The notes under the pieces: model-generated | What the model was told of the DNA's origin: nothing | The model's database searches: none | Seen by the model: only the letters and a program-made list of their open reading frames with translations | Shown: positions 1 to 5,236 of the stretch, in pieces | Numbering within the stretch: the stretch's first letter is position 1 | Layout: each line of letters starts with the position of its first letter | Source: CAZBEJ01 sp964521305 | GTDB lineage: Bacteria > Patescibacteriota > Microgenomatia > UBA1406 > GWC2-37-13 | Length of the DNA: 18,756 bases | NCBI GenBank assembly: GCA_964521305.1 | Contig: CAZFQZ010000018.1 | Coordinates: 1 to 18,756 of the forward strand | Direction: 5' to 3' | Translations under genes and position numbers: made by a program

Positions 1-8
1 AATCCATT

Positions 9-31
9 AAAAAACCCCGCGGTAAGCGGGG
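9..31 (-). terminator. Intrinsic terminator of the yerC-like gene
   Basis: Read on the minus strand, CCCCGC (31-26) pairs with GCGGGG (20-15) around a 5-nt loop, and six U residues follow (14-9). It lies 27 nt after the stop codon of the repressor gene and has no U-tract on the plus strand. It therefore ends the repressor transcript, which looks monocistronic. Confidence 0.85.
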
Positions 32-57
32 TCATAGATTGCGTCACAGAAAATTGC

Positions 58-369
58 CTACCCCGCTTGAGCGAGGTTATGATGGTTTATCCGTTCTATC
101 ATAAGTCTGTATCCGTTCATACCGTTATTCAGCCACTTGCTTACGCGGGCGATAGTCGTGCTACTCATCTTGGTTTCTTTTTCAATCTCGGAATAGGCGA
201 TGTTTTTCGAAAGCATCCGGGCGACTTTCCATCTGTTGGCGAATTCCTCTATTTCCGGTTCAGTCAAAAGATCTCGGAAAAATCTTCGTGCCTCATCGAC
301 ATTTTTTAAAGCCAATATTGCAACGAATAGTTCATCAGTAGTAGAGTTTACCCAGTCAGGTTTTTTCAT
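58..369 (-). CDS. yerC: TrpR-family (YerC/YecD-type) transcriptional repressor
   Basis: A small DNA-binding protein of about 103 residues, matching the roughly 104-residue YerC/YecD branch of the TrpR superfamily. The N-terminal half carries the all-helical dimerisation part (DELFVAILALKNVDEARRFF). The segment after it (TEPEIEEFANRWKVARML, then YSEIEKETKMSSTTIARVSK) is the TrpR-like helix-turn-helix. The ATG at 369 is preferred because it restores family length and starts at a typical KKPDW motif. An in-frame GTG at 417 would add 16 residues unlike the family. Neither start has a Shine-Dalgarno sequence. The gene stands alone between its own promoter and terminator. The promoter is overlapped by palindromic sites similar in core to the E. 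coli trp operator, so autorepression is likely. The ligand, if any, cannot be told; YerC proteins are not shown to bind tryptophan. Confidence 0.85.
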   Translation of the reverse strand: MKKPDWVNSTTDELFVAILALKNVDEARRFFRDLLTEPEIEEFANRWKVARMLSKNIAYSEIEKETKMSSTTIARVSKWLNNGMNGYRLMIERINHHNLAQAG

Positions 370-430
370 ATGTGCTAAGCCGCAACTGGCAATAACATAG
401 TTTCTTCTGTGCGGCACAAAAGGCCATAAT

Positions 431-456
431 CATAAATAACCATGAAATTATTTATG
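431..456. repeat. 9-bp inverted repeat in the yerC 5' UTR
   Basis: CATAAATAA (431-439) and TTATTTATG (448-456) form a perfect 9-bp inverted repeat with an 8-nt spacer. It lies between the predicted transcription start (about 461) and both candidate start codons. It could be a weak AT-rich mRNA hairpin or an extra protein-binding site. No function can be read from it alone. Confidence 0.5.
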
Positions 457-460
457 AACG

Positions 461-496
461 AGCCTTTAGTATACTAAAGCGCTTTAGTTAAGTCAA
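461..496 (-). promoter_or_regulatory. yerC promoter with overlapping three-half-site operator
   Basis: On the minus strand, -35 TTGACT (496-491), a 17-bp spacer and -10 TATACT (473-468) form a near-consensus sigma-70 promoter. The predicted start is near 461. Two overlapping perfect 16-bp palindromes cover the spacer and -10: CTTTAGTATACTAAAG (464-479) and ACTAAAGCGCTTTAGT (473-488). They amount to three CTTTAGT half-sites of alternating orientation every 9 bp. The core TAGT-N2-ACTA matches the core of the E. coli trp operator as I recall it (ACTAGTTAACTAGT). The position would block RNA polymerase, which fits autorepression by the gene downstream. Confidence 0.8.
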
Positions 497-506
497 GTGC
501 AGTTCT

Positions 507-569
507 TCAGTCCCACAGGATAAGGCCTACAAGTATGAGGAAACAAACGAGTATAAACAGTTCTATCAT
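507..569 (-). CDS. Possible 20-residue hydrophobic micropeptide
   Basis: An ATG-initiated ORF of 20 codons plus TGA. The product begins MIELFILVCF and ends LILWD. It holds six Leu, four Ile and two Val and could form a single transmembrane helix. It lies between a strong upstream terminator (624-649) and the -35 box of yerC. AGGCGG occurs 14 nt before the ATG, which is too far to be a good ribosome site, and no convincing promoter was seen. It could be a real small membrane peptide or a chance ORF. A leader-peptide role is unlikely because no terminator hairpin follows it. Confidence 0.25.
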   Translation of the reverse strand: MIELFILVCFLILVGLILWD

Positions 570-623
570 ATATTTGATTTTATCCGCCTGATTTTTGCCG
601 TTTGACGTACCTCACGGACTCTT

Positions 624-649
624 AAAAAAAACCCGCTTATTCAAGCGGG
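624..649 (-). terminator. Intrinsic terminator downstream of htrA
   Basis: On the minus strand, CCCGCTT (649-643), loop GAAT and AAGCGGG (638-632) form a perfect 7-bp stem followed by eight U residues (631-624). It lies about 137 nt after the htrA stop and is the first strong terminator for the minus-strand genes from rpsF to htrA. Confidence 0.88.
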
Positions 650-662
650 ATTAGTGCGTTTC

Positions 663-716
663 ACCATTATGTATCCCGCCGATCCTTCGGCAAAGTGTTA
701 ATAATGGTAAGGATAC
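663..716. repeat. Two interleaved inverted repeats around a small hairpin in the htrA 3' UTR
   Basis: ACCATTAT (663-670) pairs with ATAATGGT (701-708). GTATCC (671-676) pairs with GGATAC (711-716). Between them GCCGA-TCCT-TCGGC (678-691) is a 5-bp hairpin. The order A-B-A'-B' means the two long pairings interlock. With almost no spacer nucleotides they probably cannot both form, so they would be alternative folds. This lies just before the terminator of the htrA transcript. No known RNA family was recognised. Apart from this and the features at 431-649, nothing was seen in the 418-785 stretch. Confidence 0.45.
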
Positions 717-785
717 AGTTTTTTGTCATGTTTGTGTCATTATACATACCGTTCGTACCCGTGTCAAATATAAATATTGCGCTTG

Positions 786-1970
786 TTAGGTGGATGAGCC
801 TAAGGTCAGCTGCATGATTTTTATGCTGCCGTTTCTCCAGACTTTCAGGGTGACGGAATCCCCCGGTTTTTTGTTGGCCAGAAGTTTGGTCAGGCTCTGT
901 TCGTCACCGCCGTTGATTTTCGTGTCGCCGAATTCGGTGATGATGTCGTCCTGTTGCAATCCAGCTTTATCCGCAGGTGATCCTTGGATGACCTGTACGA
1001 TGTATGCGCCCTGAACCACGTCATTTAAGAGAGCGGTCTGTTTATCGATCATTTTATACCGTACGCCGACGTATGGCCGCACGAACGAGCCGCCATTCTT
1101 GTTAAAGGTGGCAAGCAGATTTTTGATGACGTTTACCGGAATCGCAAAACCGATGTTCTGACCTCCTTGCGCGATTGCCGTATTGATGCCGATGACCTGG
1201 CCGGCAGAGTCAAGGAGCGGACCGCCCGAATTCCCGGGGCTGATCGCGGCATCGGTTTGGATGACGTTATCAAGTTTTTCGACATATCCTTCGAGTGGAC
1301 TGCCTGCGGTGATTCCCCGGCCCAACCCCGAGATGATGCCACTGGTTACCGTATTGGTGAATTCGCCTAACGGCGTTCCGATGGCGATGACGGTCTGGCC
1401 TAATTTCAAATGGGACGAGTCACCAAGTGGAAGCGGTTTGAGGCCTGCTCCGCCAGCTGGCGGATTTATCTTCAGAATGGCAAGATCATTTAACGGATCG
1501 CGGTAGATTTTCTGCACGTCATATTTCTTGTTGTCGTTGGTCAAGACCTGATATGTTGCTGTCGTATCGGACACGACGTGCTTATTGGTGATGATCAGAC
1601 CATCCGAGGAAACGATGAAGCCGCTGCCAATATTCTGCTTGACCTGCTGCTGTTGGCCCGGCACCTGCTGGAACGGTTGGAACGGATCGAACGGGTTGAT
1701 TTGGAATGAGTCGTTGGTCTGCACGGTCGTGTTGATGCCGATGGTAACGACCGACGGCAATGATTTTTGAACGACGTCGGTAATGACGGATTCTTCGTTC
1801 ACTATTTTTACTTTTTGCGGGGAGCCCGGGGATGAAAATATTGACGGTTGGGGTGTACGGGATGAAGGTTGGAAGTATTGTTCCAACGGACCGAGTGATA
1901 GTAATTTGGTTTTTTGGCCGACGGCGACCACGATTATCAGCGCCGCGAGAAGCAATAAAAACTTTTTCAT
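786..1970 (-). CDS. htrA: HtrA/DegS-like membrane-anchored serine protease with one PDZ domain
   Basis: A 394-residue protease that degrades or senses misfolded envelope proteins outside the cytoplasmic membrane. Residues about 4-18 form an N-terminal hydrophobic signal anchor, followed by a Pro/Ser/Gln-rich linker to about 110. The trypsin-like domain has the full catalytic triad: His131 (in TNKHVV), Asp162 (in NDLAIL) and Ser248 (in GNSGGP). A single C-terminal PDZ domain spans about 298-390 and contains GSPADKAGLQQDDII. Anchor plus protease plus one PDZ is the DegS-type layout rather than the two-PDZ DegP layout. It follows the S41 peptidase gene by 33 nt on the same strand, so the two quality-control proteases are probably co-transcribed. 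No Shine-Dalgarno sequence precedes the ATG. Substrate is unknown. Confidence 0.93.
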   Translation of the reverse strand: MKKFLLLLAALIIVVAVGQKTKLLSLGPLEQYFQPSSRTPQPSIFSSPGSPQKVKIVNEESVITDVVQKSLPSVVTIGINTTVQTNDSFQINPFDPFQPFQQVPGQQQQVKQNIGSGFIVSSDGLIITNKHVVSDTTATYQVLTNDNKKYDVQKIYRDPLNDLAILKINPPAGGAGLKPLPLGDSSHLKLGQTVIAIGTPLGEFTNTVTSGIISGLGRGITAGSPLEGYVEKLDNVIQTDAAISPGNSGGPLLDSAGQVIGINTAIAQGGQNIGFAIPVNVIKNLLATFNKNGGSFVRPYVGVRYKMIDKQTALLNDVVQGAYIVQVIQGSPADKAGLQQDDIITEFGDTKINGGDEQSLTKLLANKKPGDSVTLKVWRNGSIKIMQLTLGSST

Positions 1971-2003
1971 AGTATTGATATGAAATTTGTAAAAAAAGTC
2001 TTG

Positions 2004-3260
2004 CTATTTAAGGATTCGTTCTATTGCCGTTTCCAGCTGTTTATCGTCAGATTTTGTTATAGTATTTCCCTGCGGAACCTGATTTTCTACCTTGACATCA
2101 GGGGCAATTCCCTTACCGTTGATCCACACGCCATTCGGCAGGATCCATTTGGCGACCGTGACGTGGAGTCCCGCACCGCTTTGCAGATCCAACGCTTCCT
2201 GTACCGATCCTTTCCCGAAGCTCGTTTCACCGACCAACGTCGCACGATTATTGTCCCTAAGCGCTCCTGCTAAAATTTCCGAAGCGGATGCGGAACCTTT
2301 GTTTATAAGGACTACAATCGGGATATCCTGCAGTTGGCCGTTACGCAGTGCCAGATAGTCGTGATTTTGCGTCGTGGTCGATTCCTGTTTGACGATGAGC
2401 TGATTTTGGTGGAGGAATTCGCTTGCTATGTATACGGCGCTGTCAAGGTATCCTCCCGGATTGTCGCGGACGTCAATGATCAAACCTTTAATTTCCCGTT
2501 TCTGCCATTTCGGCACGACATCTGCCATAGCCTTGTCCCATTCGGTATTCGTATCTTCTCCGAACTGATTGATTTTCACGAGCGCGACTTTGGGGCAATT
2601 TGAACTACAGCCGTTGGCAGTTTCGTACGATAAATCTATGGAGTTGACATGGATGACGTCGCGAATAATGGTCACGTCAATCTGCTGGTTTCCCCTGCCG
2701 AGCGTGAGTGTGACTTTTGTGCCTTTCTGACCGCGTATTTTGTTGACTGCCTGTGTCAAAGTCCACCCGGCTGTCGATTCGCCATCGACTTTGAGGATCA
2801 TATCGCCTGTTTTTACCCCTGCTTTTTCTGCTGGCGAGGCTTTGAGCGGGGCTATGATAACGATTTTATTGTCTTTAAGTCCCAATTCAGCACCAATGCC
2901 GTCGAAGTTGCCGCCCAGATCCTGTTTGGATTGGTTGTTTTCGTCAGGAGTCATGAAAAACGTATACGGATCGCCGAGAGAAGCAACCAATCCTTTGGTG
3001 GCGCCGTAGACCATTTTCTGCGGATCGAGTTTGGATTTGTCCACGTATTTTTGTTCGAGCTGATTCCAGGTATCCCAGAAAATGCCGAAATCCACGTTTT
3101 TTACCTGGTTGTCCACGGGATTCGCGTTGCGGATGTTAACGTTAGGGCTTTCGATTTTGGTCGCATTCGCTTTGTATTCGCCCAGTTTGAATCCCGAGCC
3201 GAACAGGAGAACCGCCAATGACAGGAACAGCAAGATGTTTGTTATTCTTTTCTTTATCAT
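2004..3260 (-). CDS. S41 C-terminal processing peptidase (CtpA/Prc family)
   Basis: A 418-residue protease that trims or degrades envelope proteins from their C-termini. Residues about 7-23 are a hydrophobic signal anchor. A PDZ domain at about 115-190 (IIAPLKASPAEKAGVKTGDMI) binds substrate tails, and the S41 core follows. The Ser-Lys dyad is visible as Ser325 in KGSASASEI and Lys350 in TSFGKGSVQ. Gln354 lies four residues later, in the 25-residue Ser-Lys spacing of the family. Two cysteines (Cys218, Cys222 in NGCSSNCP) lie in the core and could form a disulfide outside the membrane. It is the upstream partner of htrA. A possible weak -10 (TATACT, 3279-3274) lies in the 48-nt gap upstream. 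Confidence 0.93.
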   Translation of the reverse strand: MIKKRITNILLFLSLAVLLFGSGFKLGEYKANATKIESPNVNIRNANPVDNQVKNVDFGIFWDTWNQLEQKYVDKSKLDPQKMVYGATKGLVASLGDPYTFFMTPDENNQSKQDLGGNFDGIGAELGLKDNKIVIIAPLKASPAEKAGVKTGDMILKVDGESTAGWTLTQAVNKIRGQKGTKVTLTLGRGNQQIDVTIIRDVIHVNSIDLSYETANGCSSNCPKVALVKINQFGEDTNTEWDKAMADVVPKWQKREIKGLIIDVRDNPGGYLDSAVYIASEFLHQNQLIVKQESTTTQNHDYLALRNGQLQDIPIVVLINKGSASASEILAGALRDNNRATLVGETSFGKGSVQEALDLQSGAGLHVTVAKWILPNGVWINGKGIAPDVKVENQVPQGNTITKSDDKQLETAIERILK

Positions 3261-3308
3261 ATGGAAATGAAATAGTATAGGTGATTAGTCTGAAATTTTC
3301 CTGAAATA

Positions 3309-4037
3309 TTAATCATAAAATGTTATTGTACCTGATTCTTCATCCACCGCACAACAGGAAAATCTGCGTTTCATGATTTCTTTCATGTCTTCGATCATTT
3401 TCATCTGTGCGACAGGAAGGGAAATTTCTGATATTGGGTTTTGCAGTAATATGATACCGATTACACCAAGAGCTTCACATTTCGATAACGTATAGGGAGT
3501 TATTGATTCGGCGACAACGATCTTCATATTGCAGGTTTCTGCGGAAAGAGCGTTTTCCGTAGTCCTGGTGACATAGAAGACAGCGCCACCGAATTGTCCA
3601 TTAGTTTTTTTAATCGGGTACGATATCCCTTCCTTGACCTTGATGCGTATTGTTCCATCATTGATTTCCGTAATCTCACCCTTAAAAAATGCCTTTGTTT
3701 GGTTTTTGACCGTACTTGAAGCGGAGATGCGGAGACTGCCATAGCTATGGTTGATTTCCTTAATGAGGCCTTCGGCATCGCTCTGGATTTTTTTGGTCGA
3801 GAAAAATGTTTTTTTTGTTGCGAGCGTATCTCCTTTTTTTATTTCCTCCCCGACGAACTTTTTGAGATACCGGAAGATCGTATTGGGTGGGACTCCCAAT
3901 TTCTGCGCGATTTGGATATCGAAATCCTCCTGTTTCGCGATTTCGTATAACGGTGTGGTGAAATCCGCGTGTTGCCCTTGTTTAATCAGCAATTTGACGC
4001 CGTCGGGAATATGGACAGAAAAAACCATATTGTCCAT
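3309..4037 (-). CDS. Unrecognised protein with HTH-like and barrel-sandwich-like segments
   Basis: A 242-residue soluble protein that I cannot assign to a named family. Residues about 38-65 (IAQKLGVPPNTIFRYLKKF) look like a short helix-turn-helix or helical hairpin. Residues about 66-105 (GEEIKKGDTLATKKTFF, then a Gly-Leu-Ile turn) resemble the lipoyl/hybrid barrel-sandwich fold, which places GD and G-I turns on opposite sheets. They lack a modifiable Lys in the lipoyl position. A second beta-rich stretch (KGEITEINDGTIRIKVKEG) may be a small barrel. Cys228 and Cys229 sit near the C-terminus. No signal peptide or membrane segment is seen. The longest frame starts at 4037. The in-frame ATG at 4028 lies 7 nt after a TATAAT box and is probably the true, leaderless start. 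It sits between rpsR and the envelope proteases. Confidence 0.75.
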   Translation of the reverse strand: MDNMVFSVHIPDGVKLLIKQGQHADFTTPLYEIAKQEDFDIQIAQKLGVPPNTIFRYLKKFVGEEIKKGDTLATKKTFFSTKKIQSDAEGLIKEINHSYGSLRISASSTVKNQTKAFFKGEITEINDGTIRIKVKEGISYPIKKTNGQFGGAVFYVTRTTENALSAETCNMKIVVAESITPYTLSKCEALGVIGIILLQNPISEISLPVAQMKMIEDMKEIMKRRFSCCAVDEESGTITFYD

Positions 4038-4041
4038 TATA
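4036..4041 (-). promoter_or_regulatory. -10 box set for leaderless transcription of the unrecognised gene
   Basis: A perfect TATAAT on the minus strand overlaps the first ATG (4037) of the gene. It ends 7 nt before the second in-frame ATG (4028), exactly where transcription would begin. No good -35 box is visible. The layout favours a leaderless mRNA starting at codon 4 of the longest frame. Confidence 0.5.
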
Positions 4042-4091
4042 CTAAAAAGAATAGAGTATGGAATATGGAGAATTGAGTAGAAAAATACGAT

Positions 4092-4298
4092 TTATCTCAA
4101 ACCCTGGTAGGATACGTATGGAATGAGTCCGAGGTAACGCGCATATTTGATGGCTTTCGTCAGTTTGCGTTGATGTTTTGCACACGCGTGGGAACGCTCC
4201 CGGCTTACGATTTTGAACCGTGGAGAAAGAAATTTCACGAGATTATCGATGTCTTTAAATGACGGGTCAACCCTATATTGGCAAAAAAAACACTGCAT
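4092..4298 (-). CDS. rpsR: 30S ribosomal protein bS18 (zinc-binding form)
   Basis: A 68-residue small-subunit protein that pairs with bS6 on the platform. The core KFLSPRFKIVSRE followed by KAIKYARYLGLIPYV is typical of bS18. Cys3, Cys6, Cys39 and His42 form a CxxC plus CxxH set, the zinc-binding C+ version of the protein. Many bacteria have lost these residues. It follows ssb after an 82-nt spacer filled with heptamer repeats, longer than usual for this operon. No rplI gene follows, although bL9 often sits here in other bacteria. The absence agrees with, but does not prove, a CPR origin. Confidence 0.95.
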   Translation of the reverse strand: MQCFFCQYRVDPSFKDIDNLVKFLSPRFKIVSRERSHACAKHQRKLTKAIKYARYLGLIPYVSYQGLR

Positions 4299-4303
4299 AA
4301 TTC

Positions 4304-4379
4304 ATGTAACGTGTAACATATAACATGTATCACAAGAATTCCCTTCTTGTGTTGCGTGTTACAAGTTTCGTGTTTCGTG
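4304..4379. repeat. Heptamer-repeat region with central 8-bp hairpin between ssb and rpsR
   Basis: Left of the centre, four 7-nt units (ATGTAAC, GTGTAAC, ATATAAC, ATGTATC) run from 4304 to 4331. In the centre, CACAAGAA (4331-4338), TTCCC and TTCTTGTG (4344-4351) form a perfect 8-bp hairpin. Right of it, 7-nt units continue (TTGCGTG, TTACAAG, TTTCGTG, TTTCGTG). The reverse complement of the right half resembles the left half, so the whole is a large imperfect inverted repeat built from heptamers. It has no U-tract. It could slow polymerase or protect mRNA ends in this operon, or be a decaying repeat element. Confidence 0.6.
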
Positions 4380-4380
4380 A

Positions 4381-4887
4381 TCAGAACGGTATGTCGTCAG
4401 GATTTACGGTCTCGTTCTCGGATTCTTTTTTCTCGCCTTTCTGTTTTGACTCCCCAACTTGTTTCGGTTCAGATGCTGTTTCTTCGACCGGTGCTTCCGT
4501 TTCTCCGGCAGCGCTCTCTTCCGCAGCTTTATCTGCCTCCGCTGCCCGTTTTCCGTCGCCAAAAACGATAAAGTCGTCAAGGACGATTTCGGCAATGGTG
4601 CGCTGTTGTCCGTCTTTGCCGGTGAAGGTGCGGTACGTGATTCTTCCCTCGCAAAATACTTTTTTTCCTTTGGTCAACAATTTCCCGCACAGTTCGGCTA
4701 GTTTTTGCCAGGCAACGATCCTATGGAATTGGGTTTCATCCTTCGTTTGTCCGTCGTTGGTCGTCCATGACCTGTTGGTTGCGACACCGAACGTGCATAC
4801 CGCGGTGCCCGAGGGAATATATTTCAACTCAGGATCCCTGGTCAGATTCCCAATCAGCATTACCCTGTTCAAAGATCTGCTTGCCAT
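4381..4887 (-). CDS. ssb: Single-stranded DNA-binding protein
   Basis: A 168-residue SSB that coats single-stranded DNA in replication and repair. Residues 1-110 form the OB fold, opening with RSLNRVMLIGNLTRDPELKY and containing the usual WQKLAELCGKLLTKGKKVFCEG. A low-complexity acidic tail (Ala/Glu/Lys-rich, about 115-160) follows. The extreme C-terminus is DDIPF, the tip that recruits partner proteins. Length and layout are ordinary for bacterial SSB. It starts 26 nt after rpsF, in the conserved rpsF-ssb-rpsR order. No Shine-Dalgarno sequence precedes the ATG. Confidence 0.96.
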   Translation of the reverse strand: MASRSLNRVMLIGNLTRDPELKYIPSGTAVCTFGVATNRSWTTNDGQTKDETQFHRIVAWQKLAELCGKLLTKGKKVFCEGRITYRTFTGKDGQQRTIAEIVLDDFIVFGDGKRAAEADKAAEESAAGETEAPVEETASEPKQVGESKQKGEKKESENETVNPDDIPF

Positions 4888-4913
4888 TATTTCGTGTCGC
4901 GTGAAATGATAAT

Positions 4914-5180
4914 CTAGTCTTCTGAAACTAATAATAGATAGCGAAGTATTTTTTCGTTGAAATTGAGTTTTTTTCTCAGCTCGGCGGTTTGCTTTGCATC
5001 AATTTCAAACATCCAATCGAAGAAAAAGGCGGATCGCACTTTTTTGATGATATATGCAAGCGTCTTCTTTCCCCACGCCTCCTCTTTCACGAGTTTTCCC
5101 GATAATGATTCTATGAGCTGCTTGACCGATGATATATCCGCTTCTTCATTCAGAAGAAATACTAATTCGTACGTGGTCAT
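4914..5180 (-). CDS. rpsF: 30S ribosomal protein bS6
   Basis: An 88-residue protein from the ATG at 5180, starting MTTYELVFLL. It has the bS6 ferredoxin-like fold with WGKKTLAYIIKK and the closing LNFNEKILRYLLL. The frame stays open upstream to 5234, but those 18 codons translate a 9-nt AT repeat (Asn/Tyr-rich). They are promoter sequence rather than protein. The last TATAAT of that repeat ends 15 nt before this ATG, which would give a 5' UTR of about 9 nt. The gene is divergent from the glycosyltransferase gene and heads rpsF-ssb-rpsR. Confidence 0.93.
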   Translation of the reverse strand: MTTYELVFLLNEEADISSVKQLIESLSGKLVKEEAWGKKTLAYIIKKVRSAFFFDWMFEIDAKQTAELRKKLNFNEKILRYLLLVSED

Positions 5181-5195
5181 GAGTGTTGCTATTGG

Positions 5196-5228
5196 ATTAT
5201 AATAATTATAACAATTATAAAGATTATA
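5196..5228. repeat. Four TATAAT boxes in a 9-nt tandem array in the divergent promoter
   Basis: On the minus strand TATAAT occurs at 5228-5223, 5219-5214, 5210-5205 and 5201-5196, each copy separated by three variable bases. This is a 9-nt period over about 33 bp. Any of the four could act as a -10 box for rpsF, and the last is best placed. On the plus strand the same repeat yields TATAAT at 5198-5203 and 5225-5230. It fills most of the 56-bp space between rpsF and the glycosyltransferase gene. Confidence 0.75.
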
Positions 5229-5230
5229 AT
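5225..5230 (+). promoter_or_regulatory. -10 box of the glycosyltransferase gene, leaderless layout
   Basis: TATAAT ends exactly 6 nt before the ATG at 5237, so the expected transcription start is the A of the start codon. No recognisable -35 box lies 17 bp upstream. There is no room for a ribosome-binding site. Confidence 0.5.
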
Positions 5231-5236
5231 TCATAA

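Noticed and set aside
2649..3221. Plus-strand open frame of about 190 codons opposite the S41 peptidase
   Set aside because: It is antisense to a complete, motif-verified gene and has no recognisable domain.
5181..5234. N-terminal extension of bS6 rich in Asn and Tyr
   Set aside because: It is the translation of the 9-nt TATAAT repeat. The conserved bS6 start MTTYELVF lies at 5180.
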